Source: Xylocopa sonorina
Lineage: Eukaryota; Arthropoda; Insecta; Hymenoptera; Apidae
Direction: 5' to 3'
DNA: 64,000 bases
NCBI RefSeq assembly: GCF_050948175.1
Contig: NC_135198.1
Span: forward strand, 13,265,001 to 13,329,000
Shown here: positions 49,701-61,900 of the stretch, piece after piece
How the letters are laid out: each line of letters begins with the position of its first letter
Position numbering within the stretch: position 1 is the first letter of the stretch
The notes under the pieces: model-generated
Told to the model about the DNA's origin: nothing
Seen by the model: the letters and a program-made list of their open reading frames with translations, nothing else
Databases searched by the model: none
Program-made: the position numbers and the translations under genes

Positions 49701-51763
49701 ACTATTTTCATTATTTTTGTATAAAAAAAAAAGGAACAAAACTTTAATGAAAAATTGTTTACCGCTTGGATCTTGTAATCCTGATCCAAAGGCAGATATA
49801 ACAAAATCTGCTTTCAGTCTGGAAACTTGTTCTTCATCCTCCACCCATTCACCATTCTCGTTTTCTTCGGTTCGATAGAATTCTATTGCAACTATTTTTC
49901 CATTTCGTGTGATAACTTGTTTCGGCGATTGAAAAGGAATAAATTCACACTTCTCTTCTTTCGCTAGATCAAACTAATGGTACCCAGAAATTATGTACAT
50001 TGCAACAAGGTACAATAAAGACGCAAATGATCATTCATTTAATGATAATTACTTCTTCAGGGACTGCTCGAATATTATTAAATCCTTTTCTAAAAACGAC
50101 GAAAACCTTCTTTGCTCCGCATCTTAATGCCGAAGTGGCACAATCGAAAGCCGTATCTCCAGCTCCAAGAACAACAACATTTCCACGAAGAGATGGTAGT
50201 TCGTTGCTTTTACAAACGCACATCCCTGGTTTACTACCTTTAGCTACTTTCGGTAAAAAGCTTTTCGACGTAAAGAAACCCATTTCCTCTGTAAGATCCG
50301 AGAAAATCGGAGCCACTTTTGCCTCTGGAAGACCGATACCTAAAAAGATCGCTTTATACCCAGAATTTCGAAGACCCTAAAAGGAACGATCATGGTTCCA
50401 GCGTTAATATCTTTCTTTGCTCGTACACTAGCACGTTTACTAATTACAATTACAAGTATATATAGTAATAACACCTGTATCGTTAAATCATTTTCAGATA
50501 ACGCTCTACCCAGTTCAATCTTCACTCCTAGATCTTTGACAAGATCTATCTCGAAGTTAACAACATCGTACGGTAGCCGATATTGGGGAATCTCTGAGGA
50601 GCTCAAACCGCCGATGTAATTTTGCTTCTCAAATATTGTGATATCATCGTAGCCCAAACGTGCAAGAAATGTTGCACAGGACAAAGAAGCCGGACCACAT
50701 CCCAGTAAACCGATTTTAGCATCAGCATGCGGAACAGTTTGCCCAGGGATTCTAGTTTGAGGTATATTCATTCGTTTGAAAACCTAGAGAATGTCGTTCA
50801 TTTTATAAATTAGAATTGGACATTTAACGTATTGAGAAACGCGCAGAAAAGTTCTGTTACATCTGTGGCAAATTGCTGGAGACCACCGATATTGATTGGT
50901 CCCTCTTCGGATGCGTACAAGTTACATCCACCCACGCAAAGATCGCTTGTCGGACAAACCATACCGCAAGTAAGGCCGAGAGGATTATCGGAGAGAATCG
51001 CTTGTGCCGCACCGTAATAATTTTTATTCGATATAGAAGTGATGAAGGACTTGATGTCCAATTGCGTTGGGCATGATTTCTGACAGGGAGCATCGGCACA
51101 TTTCAAACAACGCGCAGCTTCTTTTAATGCGCCACGCTCGCTTAACGTGGTGTGTTTGATGTCGTCGAAGTTTTTCGTTAACGGTGGACATTTCTGCAAC
51201 ATGATTTTAATAGGATAAAAATCTACTGAAAAATTATAATTTCACTCGACTCTGTCGTAGATCTTACGCTACACTTTTCGTTGATATTCCTCTTCCACTT
51301 TCTTTTATTCTCTTTGGTATGCGCCGAAGGAGTAAGGCTCGCGAATGGCTTCAGTTTTGGATTCAAATTCAAAAGATTCTGGAAAAATATAGTTTCCAAT
51401 TAGAATACTCAACTCGAGTATTTTTTATAAATATCTTCTCTCTTATAATCACGTTTTCTTCAATCGTGGTATTAAGCAATAATACACGATAAGACACGAA
51501 GTCTTATAAAAAATATAAGACTTATAGATAAACTTATAAAAAATATAAACTTATAACAAAATGTTATGCCAGAAGAAACTTAAAACTCTTATCTGAAACG
51601 CTCTCCGATATCATGAATAATTATAAATATATTCTCGAGAGAATCGTTTTAAATGAAACGTGTACATTCGAAACAAGTCATAAAGAATTACGAACCTTTA
51701 AAGATTCGGAGTACTTACTTCGATGTCAGGTACGTCTTTACTGAGTATCGTGGTAGTTGCCAT
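46708..51763 (-). CDS. DPYD: Dihydropyrimidine dehydrogenase (NADP+)
   Basis: Sixteen minus-strand exons join in phase: 51719-51763, 51268-51378, 50861-51193, 50475-50783, 50053-50376, 49763-49973, 49504-49688, 49193-49408, 48960-49124, 48724-48876, 48539-48659, 48205-48467, 47949-48125, 47109-47333, 46864-47021 and 46708-46792. The product is 1,026 residues, almost exactly the mammalian length. Domain order is N-terminal iron-sulfur region (CLKCADAPCQKSCP), FAD fold (LLGCGPASLSCATFLARLGY), NADPH fold (VVVLGAGDTAFDCATSALRC), FMN barrel with the catalytic-cysteine segment ELNLSCPHGMGESGMGLACG, and two C-terminal 4Fe-4S motifs (CINCGKCYMAC, CTGCTLCLSVCP). It reduces uracil and thymine, the first step of pyrimidine catabolism; the fly gene is su(r). 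All key cysteines are present. Intron 47334-47948 contains a foldback element. Confidence 0.97.
47403..47813. mobile_element. Foldback (palindromic) element in a DPYD intron
   Basis: Two arms of about 200 bp are reverse complements around a centre near 47607, with a loop of about 11 bases (AGTCGGGCATT). The outer ~165 bases of each arm differ at only about five sites, all transitions; the inner part has a small indel and a few changes. The ends read TTTCCCGCTTTAGAAGTG inward on both sides and each is flanked by TA, which would fit a mariner-type TA target duplication. No transposase frame is present, so this looks like a non-autonomous MITE or foldback element. A transcript across the intron would form a long double-stranded hairpin. 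A decayed relative of the inner part lies at about 52153-52289. Confidence 0.85.
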
Positions 51764-52753
51764 TCTCCTAAAGAATATTAAAGATACACACAAGTATTTT
51801 TTTCTAGTAGCGAGAGTATAATATAAATCTATATCTATCTACGAAATGTTTCAAACATGAGAACACATAAGTACTTGTACTATATTATGTATGAACCATG
51901 CAGTGTTCCTGCATCTCTATATTACATTTACATCTATCAATTTACGTACGATATCGATACGTAGAAACAAGTTTGATAAGATTGCTTTGGAGTGGGAATA
52001 ATGTTGATAGTTAAATGCTATTTCACCATCATGTGATTTGATATACAAGACAGTCCAACCAAGTCACAACTGTGCTTATAAACTACGTAAGAGCTCGCAT
52101 GGATTTGTTACCATTACAATCAAACGTCTAATTATTTAATTACTCATATCCGATCTCTGTAAACAATGCTCAAACTGCTCAAACAGCTTGAGCATTTTTC
52201 ACAGAGATGGTACCACTAGTCTGTCGATAGTTCACTTCATTACCACTAACAATGTGCAATCAGTTTCAACACTTTTCGAAGAGATAGCGTAGCGAGGAAG
52301 AATCCAGTGTGACTTAATCGAGTTGACTTTAAACGGCAACCAATGAGTAGGAGCTCACGCAAACGCAATGTGTGTGGTTTGGATATTTTTGCACATATGT
52401 ATGTATCACAGTAGATCCTACATAATCAATTAGGAAACGATGGTATAGAACTAATATTTCCGACTAAAATGAATAGTGTATTATAATTTTTACCTTCGTC
52501 TTTTAGCATTTTTCCTAAGCAAGCGTCCTGATTGATCCTGATTAAACTGCGTTTCAATCAAGAAGAATCCACTGTACGGTGTATATACATGTGAATATAT
52601 GCATATATATATATGTATTTATCTTGGCGTATATAATGGGCGGCAGGCATGACGAGTACTTAATTCACTTGGATACTGGAACAATTCCATGCGATACATT
52701 AGTTCTTTTCTTTAGTACTTAATTTAAAATATCAGTCAGTTTTATAGTACACC
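51764..52753. other. Divergent region between DPYD and the thiolase gene
   Basis: The start codons of DPYD (minus) and the thiolase (plus) are about 990 bp apart and point away from each other, so both promoters share this stretch. It is AT-rich and includes the decayed foldback copy at 52153-52289. No exon is visible. Confidence 0.5.
52153..52289. repeat. Decayed relative of the DPYD-intron foldback element
   Basis: The stretch repeats diagnostic pieces of the right arm at 47613-47813. It has GATAGTTCACTTCA, then GTGCAATCAGTTTCAACACTTTTC and a terminal GAGATAGCG, where the intact element has TAGTTCACTTCACTG, GTGCGACCAGTTTGAGCACTTTTC and GAGATGGCG. Its left part is itself a short inverted repeat: ATCTCTGTAAACAATGCTCA faces TGAGCATTTTTCACAGAGAT across a small loop. 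The copy is diverged, lacks the CCCGCTTTAGAAGTG ends and is therefore an old fragment. Confidence 0.65.
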
Positions 52754-55067
52754 ATGTCTGCTATAACGAAAGGTAGGTAAAATTCTAAATATCCGTTATG
52801 TAGAAATGGAAATTTATTAACTATTATTATAATTTATCACAATATACTTTGCAATACAAACAGATAAAATATTTGGAACAATAGAAAGGAATGTGTTCAT
52901 ATGAAATGAAATATTATAATTAATATTTGGTATATATATATAAATTTGTATTTAAAAACGCAAGTTACATCATTAATTAATATAAGTATTTAGTTTTAAT
53001 TAGCTTTATTTACATAATTAAATATAACTTTATATTTTAAATATTTTTTTCGACCTTTGGATTCAGATTATCAGTGATTCTCATTCAGTCCCATGCATGG
53101 GAAAGGATTAAGATTATTTGTACATATACATTATATACTTGATAAATCATGATTTAAATTAAATTTATGCTAGAAATTATTGATTTTATTTACGAATTAC
53201 TATTAAACATATTTCTGTTGGTGTGTGTTAATAATGAAATAATTAATTCCCAAATTTTTGCAAAGCAATTTATATTATTTTTTGTTTCATAGGTATTTTT
53301 ATTGTGGCTGCAAAACGTACCCCGTTTGGTACAGCAGGTGGGATATATACTAATAAAAGTGCAACTGATTTGTCAATTGCTGCTGCCACATCAGCTTTGC
53401 AGTCTGCCAAATTGAAGCCTGAAAAAGTAGATAATGTTATTCTTGGACATGTATTACCTGTATGTATTCAAACAATCTTTATGTTATCAGCTAATTCTTT
53501 TGATCAATATCTCTTGCTTTTATAATATTTATTTATTATCTGCAAGTTTTCGTCTGGTGATGGAGCCTTTGCATCACGTCATATTTCATTAAAATGTGGC
53601 ATACCTTTGGAGAAACCATCTTTTGCAGTCAACAGATTATGTGGATCTGGATTTCAATCGATTGTTAGTGGTGCACAGGTATAGATTTATCTAAATTGAG
53701 CTACTAAAAAAATGAACTCAAATTTATTTATAATTATTATTTTAAATCTGTGTGAAATAATTTGTACAACTATTATTTTTAGAGCATCTTAACAGGAGAG
53801 TCTAAAATAGTTTTAACAGGAGGAGTAGAAAATATGAGTCAAGTTCCCTTTGTTGTAAGAAATGTTCGTTATGGTACAAGTTTGGGGCAGAAATATGAAT
53901 TCGAAGATGCTTTGTGGGTCGGTTTAATGGACACTTATTGTAATTTACCAATGGCCATGACTGCAGAAAAGCTTGGATCCCAATTTGGCCTAACAAGAGA
54001 AGAGGTAGATAAATTTGCTCTAAGAAGTCAACAACTATGGAAAGCTGGCAAGTGCACTTTTTTCACTACATTAATTTCATTTGAATTAATTACTTTAATT
54101 GGATGCAGACCATTTTAACATTAATCACTTAAATTATTTTTAAAAATGAATAATAAAGATTAAGTTTAAGCTTCAATTGTTCCAGCCAATGATGCTGGTC
54201 ATTTCAAGGAGGAGCTTGTACCTGTAACAGTAACTGTAAAAAGGAAAGAAGTTGTTGCTAATACAGATGAACATCCGCGACCACAAACAACACTTCAGAG
54301 TTTAGCTAAATTGGCTCCTATTTTTAAAAAAGACGGCTTAGTTACAGCAGGATCTGCATCTGTATGTTAAATCGTATCTTATTGAAACTAATTAAGTAGA
54401 TATATTATAATATACATACTCCACAGCTTTAAAAACATAATTTTATTTAGGGTGTTTGTGATGGTGCTGCAGTTGTTATCTTAGCTAGCGAAGAAGCTGT
54501 TAAAACAGAAGGACTTACACCATTAGCACGTTTAGTAGGATACAGTGTTGTAGGTGTAGAGCCCAGTATTATGGGAATTGGACCATCTCCAGCTATTAAT
54601 CAACTTCTTAAGATTACCAATAAAACTTTGAATGACATTGAACTTGTTGAGGTAGAAAATGAAAAATCTCCTATATTAGGATCAATCTAATTGAGAAATT
54701 AAATGATTACTTATTTATATTTACTTTTTCATTAGATTAATGAAGCATTTGGAGCTCAAACATTGGCATGCGCTAAAGATTTGAATTTAGATATAAATAA
54801 ATTAAACGTAAATGGTGGAGCTATTGCTCTTGGACATCCATTGGGTGCATCTGGCAGCAGAATTACTGGACATCTTGTACATGAATTAAGGTGGGTTAAT
54901 GTGGGTTATTGGGTTAGTGAAATGGTATATTAATGTATATTTAGGATAAATTGTTTATACATATGTTACGTCACTTCGGTAGGAGACGGAAAGCTGGGAA
55001 ATTAGGAGTTGGTTCTGCCTGCATTGGCGGAGGTCAAGGCATAGCCGTAATGGTGGAAGCTCTTTAA
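52754..55067 (+). CDS. yip2: 3-ketoacyl-CoA thiolase, mitochondrial (acetyl-CoA acyltransferase 2 type)
   Basis: Eight exons join in phase: 52754-52772, 53293-53459, 53547-53678, 53783-54047, 54186-54361, 54451-54651, 54736-54890 and 54983-55067, giving 399 residues, the usual thiolase length. The nucleophilic cysteine is in NRLCGSGFQSI, followed by VENMSQVPF, the INEAF loop, the histidine in GGAIALGHPLGASGS and the acid/base cysteine in GSACIGGGQG. All four thiolase blocks are intact. Closest in feel is ACAA2, the mitochondrial enzyme of the last beta-oxidation step; the start MSAITKGIFIVAAKRTPFG agrees and, as in ACAA2, there is no obvious cleavable presequence. The fourth intron uses a GC donor (GCAAGT at 54048). 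A polyadenylation signal lies at about 55183-55188. Confidence 0.95.
52773..53292 (+). other. First intron of the thiolase gene
   Basis: This 520-bp AT-rich intron splits the protein after MSAITK. I see no exon or structured RNA in it. Confidence 0.6.
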
Positions 55068-55198
55068 TTTTATCACGATGGAAACTTTGTAACTGCAAAT
55101 AATTATATAAAATCTAAATATTTTCTAAAATATTTTCATATTTATATATATTTTTTAATATTTTTGTACTGTGAGTTATTGTAATAAAAATAGCAGAT

Positions 55199-56812
55199 TT
55201 AAATAACTGTAGAGCTTTTCAGAACGGTAAAAATGGAGTATGACGTGCGTAGAATCTGAAAATGTACATTAATTTAATTAAAAATAGAATGTCATATCGT
55301 ACGTACGCACATATACATACTAGAACGAAATTCTCTAAAGACAATTCCATAATGTTGCCTACGGTTAGGATAAGAGGACATTGAACTCTCGTCATTATAA
55401 TGAGTAAGGCCCGTTTAAAATTTTTACTATTATTCCACCAATTATTCGCGTAGGCAGACAAACATACGCTTATACTCTGTATGTGCATATATATACATAA
55501 ATATTATTTTTGAGTAATATTTTTATAATGAATTGAGATTAGACATAAGACATAGAGGCAGATATTACGTACATGAAAATACAGTTCATTCCCGTGCCAA
55601 CAATATATGAAAATTTGGTATGTCATACAACACATGTACGTTAACATACCAAATAATTCAGATGGTACATAGTCTTTCATCTGTGAAGGTAATGAGTACA
55701 GAATGCGATCGCGTGCAACAAATAAAATTGTGATTAGTAATGCAATACCTGTGATATGTTGAAGGCTATTAAACAAATAATAATACAGTTTACTAGAAGC
55801 TGAAGAAATATTATGATACCAAACATATTTTGAATCTGTTTTAAGAAACTGGAAATATTAAATAAATTATATGAAAATTTAAAGGAACAGTTTCGAAATT
55901 TTTATTTTGAAGCTTACTCGAATATCATAATGCTATGTTTAATGCAAAGCTTTAAATCATCATACAACTCGTCGCTATCCTTTTGAACGAATTTTTCGGC
56001 ACCGGCGTTATTACTTGAAATAATTTCTTCTTCTACAGTACAATTCATCGAAGAAATGTTACAACTTAAGAGCGTTAGTTGACAGCAGGTAGTTATTACA
56101 AGGCCTGTTACGAGTGTATCTATCGCTACATTATTAATGCAACTTAGAAGGCCGACCACAAACTGATACAAAGAAGTGATTTCAAAAGCTGGTGTCAATG
56201 TTACATTATAAGGATACCATCCCTGTGTCGGCAATTGTTTAGACGTTCCGCTTAATATCTGTATGATTGGAGTGCAACCCCAACAAACGATGGTTACTCC
56301 GCCAAAAGTTTGATAAGCGATATGATGAAAAATTCCTTGCCAAGTGTAATATGTTATAATACGCTCGTATTTAACGTTATCACGGCAGAACATTTTGCTG
56401 TTCGTAATATCTATAAGATCCTTGATACGTTCATGTCGACAAACAATATAAATTACCTATATGAAAACGTAAGAAAGATCTAATAAGCTAATATAGATGA
56501 ATTTATTATTCTGATGTTATTGCATGACATACCTACCTTTGCAGCATATGTACAATTCGTCATAAGAAGAGTTAAGCCAGCCATTATTATCTCTACATCT
56601 TCCCAATTTACAATAATATACGCAATTTCGCTAATAATAAGAATTCCCAAAAAGAACACTAAACTGAAAATTGTATATAAATTATACAAATATGTATGCT
56701 TCACTTGCCCAGGCCATAAACCCATATAATAGATAATCGACAGACAATTTTGTAAATGTTTATTAGGTTCGATTTTCTTAAGATTCGTTTGTTTCTTCTC
56801 AAAGATATCCAT
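55199..56812 (-). CDS. Odorant receptor (insect 7tm_6 family), intact
   Basis: Six minus-strand exons join in phase: 56537-56812, 55918-56456, 55749-55848, 55573-55680, 55321-55476 and 55199-55255, giving 411 residues, a normal length for an insect odorant receptor. Hydrophobic segments alternate as expected for the inverted seven-helix topology (for example LYTIFSLVFFLGILIISEIA and LYQFVVGLLSCINNVAIDTL). The C-terminal exons carry family hallmarks: FLKQIQNMFGIIIFLQLLVN, QIFIYCWHGNEL, RALLIIMTRVQCPLILTVGN, and a last exon ILRTSYSIFTVLKSS. Such receptors act with Orco as ligand-gated cation channels in antennal neurons. It is a single intact gene here, not a tandem array, though an OR-like exon fragment lies upstream at 57186-57425. 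The ligand cannot be predicted. The subfamily is not assigned. Confidence 0.92.
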
Positions 56813-57746
56813 TTTGTCAATGAAATCATTTGAATTGCAACTTCGTTCAAGATCGAAGTTTACCTTTATACTAAAAATAGTACGTTCCTATTACTCTATA
56901 GCTTGATGGAACTCTAACAGTTACATTATGGGGTTGTGCTATGCAATTAGGATTGCAAAAGATAATAGGATGATTTTACGATAACTTGTAATCATGTTGC
57001 GTGGTCCCTCTTCTATTTGAGTTTAATTAAATAGCTTTCGAAGGGAACAGTTTCATCTTGGTATAACAATGTTTGATGACAGGGAAGATATCGTCGGTAA
57101 TATTTAATAGCAATCGATTAAATGCGATTCGGAAATCAGAATGTAGTACTGGATAGAAATTCTAATCGGCTATACGTTACTGTTCTTACTTTGGGATGAA
57201 GTTAACAATACTATCAAATATTGTGAGTTTGAAAATCTTGCGAGTGTCCAAGAAGCTGTTTGATTTGGTGTTAAATTTCATACAAAATGCAGTCATGTTA
57301 CCTGTTAACACAATAGTAACTTCATTTTCAATATACCATACAAAAAAATGACCCTTAGTATATGCATGCACTTTTATTATAATAAATAACTTTATAAATA
57401 TCAGTAATGTTTTTTTAAATATCACATGTCGAATTTGAACTTATAATTAGGTACGCGATATAGCTGATATAAGTAACATATTCTATTATATTAATCGAAT
57501 ATTTTGATCTATAAGTATTCTTTACGTTCTCTCTCCTTCTCTCTCGAAATGCATCAGACATGGTAAAAATTCACTTGTCTTTATAAATTCCTAAATAATT
57601 TGTACAGTTATGTGATATTAATTATTACAATTACATCCACGAAAACAACAATTTATCCTACAAGTTGAAATTGCACTAAAATCAATTGATTATGTTTACA
57701 GAAAATAAAATACTTCGTTATAAGAAACGAGAAGAGTCATTTCAAT
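56813..57746. other. Spacer between Nup358 3' end and the odorant receptor
   Basis: About 930 bp separate the Nup358 stop (57747-57749) from the receptor ATG (56812), both on the minus strand. The stretch holds the Nup358 3' UTR, the receptor promoter and an OR-like open fragment at 57186-57425. Confidence 0.5.
57186..57425 (-). pseudogene. Possible odorant-receptor exon remnant
   Basis: A 79-codon frame begins with a very hydrophobic stretch (MIFKKTLLIFIKLFIIIKVH) and continues with FFVWYIENEVTIVLTGNMTA, KFN and DTRKIFKLTIFD. The pattern of an [ED]N[DE]V pair, a hydrophobic helix and a lysine-rich segment resembles the TM2-TM3 part of hymenopteran odorant receptors. It ends next to a consensus donor (CCCAAA/GTAAGA). 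No downstream receptor exons follow before the intact receptor at 56812, so it would be a relic or an unused exon. The match is impressionistic; it could be a chance frame. Confidence 0.3.
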
Positions 57747-58932
57747 TTAGTCTTCATGGGATGGTTCACTGATATCTGAATGACAGGCGCATTCTACTCC
57801 CTGTTAAAACGAGTCATTGATCAATTTCAGCTATCTCATTTTTCACTTTAAACGATTATCAACTTACTATTAAAAAGTGCCCGTACATTTCTTGCGCAAC
57901 TTGAACCGATGAGAAAACAGCACACAAAGTACGTTTCGTGTGCGGTGTCAGGGCATAATCAATCGCCGTCCAAATGCATTCCTTTCCATTGACCTTAATA
58001 AAATAAATACTTAGCATCACTTAAGTTTGTATTGATTATGCAGATTAATATATTATAATATTTGAATATTTTTACCTCCATCTTAGTGTTCATACTAATA
58101 ATTGTATTGCTCACAACTTCATCTGTTTTGTCTGCTTTCAATATTATTCTTTCACCGAAAATATTCGAATCATAATAAATAATTAAATTTCCTAATGCTA
58201 CAGGGTCCCACTGATTTTCTTTGTTTGTACTGGTGAGTAAAGTAGCCCTCTTTTCAAAAATAATGCAATTTTGATCATCGTCATCGTCATATTCCTCTTC
58301 TTCATCTTCTACTTCATCTACTTCTTCCACAACAACTTCACCTACTTCTTCAGCTTCTTCCTCATCTACTTCCTCATTTTGATCATCTTCAGGCTCTTCG
58401 ACTATCGGGCTTTCTTCCGTATTCTTTTTTCCTAAATGTATAGAATAAACAAAAATTAGTATTTGTTTCTGCCTTGTGTAAATAATAAAAAATGTTATAT
58501 GCAAGCAAAAACTTAAATAAAGTAAGCTTACTTGTTATTAACACTATGGTTACCTTACAACATAAATGTGGATGTTTTTAATATTTATAGAACGCATATA
58601 AATTTAATACGAATTTTCATTTTAAATGGTAAAGAAAGTTTCTTTTATGTTTGGTATCATATCATTTTATTTAATTGCTTTATAAGGAAAGTTTGCATTT
58701 GTACATGTTAATTTATGTAGCTAACATAAATATAGATAGAGATGATTCAGTAATTATTAACAGAAATCCATACTTATTAATGCAGTATTTTTTATAATCA
58801 TACATCGACTTTATTCATCATAAAATATCAGGTAGTCATATTGTTTTCATCTTAATTATAAATATAAGTCAAAGTTACATATAATTTATTGAAATATCAT
58901 GAAACAGAAAGAGAAAAAGATAGAAGAGAGAG

Positions 58933-58981
<49 letters not shown>

Positions 58982-61900
58982 GAGATACACATAACAAGCA
59001 AAGTTTAAATTATATGTATTAATTGAAAAATATTTTTAAGAAACATAACTTTAAAAAAATAATAACACACTCTTTTGGAATCGATTTTTGCACGATTAAG
59101 TTTCGTAACCTACTTATGTTAAACGTAAATTATATTGTTCTTAAACAGTAATTACATTTTAAGAGTACAAGTAAAGCTACATTTTTTAATGTGTTTAACA
59201 ATAAAAAAATATATGTTGTGTATAGTATGCGTGTAACATATAACAAATATACATGTACCATGCAGGCAGAAGCAAAAATCATAAATTGAGGAAAGCTTTG
59301 TAAATAAGTGGTTTTCATCTCATTCCTTACGGCTTTCAGTTAGCGTTTGTTGGATTTTGTCGACTACATTCTTGAAATTTGAAGCCACGTCCGTGTTTTT
59401 AAATTTAACTGCTAATTGCTCTAAACACGGTTGTTCTTCAGCACAGTTCATGCCTGCCCATATCCAAGCACGATCTGACGTGGAAAGTTTACTAAAATTG
59501 ATATCTGGGGTAAGTAAAAAATTGCATACTACTTTGTAAACTTGATCTCGACGCAATAATAATCTATAAGTGTTATATTCTGCATGGTGCAAAATTTTCA
59601 TTTCTCCAACGCCTCTTTCTTTCCATTCATGATCTACAGTGTCATATCGGTAGAGTTTAGCTCTTTCACAAAATACTATAAAAAAATACATGATCATTTA
59701 AAAAGAGAGTAATTAAATCTATATATATATATTTTTTATGATTTGAACGCATACCTTTTTCTTCGTCTTCTTCACCAGTATGCACTTCGATGATATCAGG
59801 TAAAGGTATGATAGGCTCAAAATGAGGATCATGATCTTGATCGTTTGCGTTTTGATCACCCTCCTCTTCATCATTTTCATTTTTCTTTTCTCCTGTAGTT
59901 TCTTTTGTTTCTTGTGCGGATTTATTTATTGTAGCATTTGATTTAGAACCAAACACGGCAGCTCCGGCGCCAGCGAAAGAGAAATTTGGATCTATGAGAT
60001 GAATACGTGCATACACTAATTTTACCAGTTCATAATTTATTAATTTGTAAAACATTCTAAAATATGGGGCAAAAGGCATACCTATTTGAAAGGCTGGTTG
60101 AGAACTCTTAGCCGCAAGAGTTGAAAATGATACTTCTGTCGTTGGTAAAAAAGGAATATCACTCTCTTTCTGACCTTCGCTTGTCGTTGAACTTATTGTC
60201 TCAAAAGCATTAGTTGTCGTAGAATTTGACGTTGTAAAGGAGGATGCAGTTGTACGCTCGTCGTGGAATAAATTAAATGAGAACGGTGCAGTAGTAGTAT
60301 TAGAAGATGCTGTGTCAGAAGATTTTGCCGATACATCAGGTCCGGTTGTAGTTGTGGTTGTTGCAAATGTAGACGAACTTGTAGTTGTGCTTTCTGAACT
60401 ACCTTTTAACGTGGCGGATCCGAAAATAGATGTAGCAGGTCCAAATACGGGTTTTGGTTGAGTGTTGAAATTATTTGAAACCGCCGATTCGGAATTATTT
60501 GTACTGACACTAAGGGAACTAGGCTTAAGTAAACCAGCTGAATCCTTTTTCGTCGTCCCGCCGAAAATATTTTTTCCCGCATTATCCAATTTAGGCACCC
60601 CGAATATGGATGCGGTGGGTGTCGTAGATGTTGGTGTTACAAATGAGAAAGGAGTGGTAGATGCCACCTGTGCTTGAGTAGTGATAGGACTGCAGATTTT
60701 TAAACTTTCGGATGTTAAAACGTTTTCCTTATCGGCTGCGTATTTCTGCGTTTCATTTATGCTAGATGGAATTTGCGGCATCACAAATGAAAAACCTGTT
60801 TTATTATCATTCGACGTCGTTGAATCAGTATTTCCGAACGATATATTTGATATAGTAGAGAGAGTGCTCATAAATTGTGGTGTACTTGTATTGCACTGCC
60901 CAGACTTGAAAATAGTTGAAACAGTATTGGTGGTAGTTGAAACAGGTATAGTTTGAACAGTTGTGACCTCGTTCGTTGCAGTGCTTAAACCAACAGACTT
61001 TGAAGGGAATTGTATCATGGGTGTAGCAATTGTAGGTTTTCGATCTTCTGCAGGTGGTTTCACTACTGACGTTGGCTTCTCTGATTCTCTGTCTTGAAAC
61101 AGTGGTACACTTGATTCCTTGCAACCTCTACATCCGGGACAATCCGGCTTTTGCGTATACGCAAAGAAGTTTTCTGGAAGTTGCAATCTCAATGCGGCTT
61201 GTTTCTCCTCAGGCGTTACTTTCATCTCGTACAGAACCTCGATGTCTTGTGCTGAAGAAACTTCAACTGATGTTTCTGCTACTTTGGTGTCAGTCGTTTT
61301 CTCAACAGGTGGAAGTTTTTTCCTTGATTCGTCGATAATATCTTTAAAACCATTTGCAATATCGGGTGTTTTAAAGCGGCACGCGAAAAGTGTGTGCTCA
61401 ATTTCTCCATCGCTATAATCAGCAGCATTCCACATCCATGTCTTATCGTCTTTTGGCTTCAATTCCATATTGGGGAGCACAAAATGATTTAAACACAATT
61501 TCAATACTTGTTCCCGTCTCATTACTAATCTCAACTTGCCGGTCTCTTTGTGCCGCAATAATTTTATGTCTCCCAAGCCACGTTCTTTCCATTCGTTTTT
61601 ATCAAACCTAAACAGCTTTGCTCTATGACTGTAAAGCACTTCTTCGTCCTCTTCGCCTGTCTTAACTTCGATCTTATCCGGCAACGGAATTAATGGCATG
61701 AAATGAATATCATCGTTTTCCTCTACCTCTTCCTCGCTATTTTCGTCACCACCAGATTTTGTTGGAGATGACTTTGGCACAAGATTAAACCCGAACGATT
61801 TTCCTGGGGTTCCAAAGACGAATGTAGAATCTTTATTCGTCGGCGTGCCTGATCGTTGCTGCATTCCAAACACGAATTTTGCGCCCGATGTGTCCACTTT

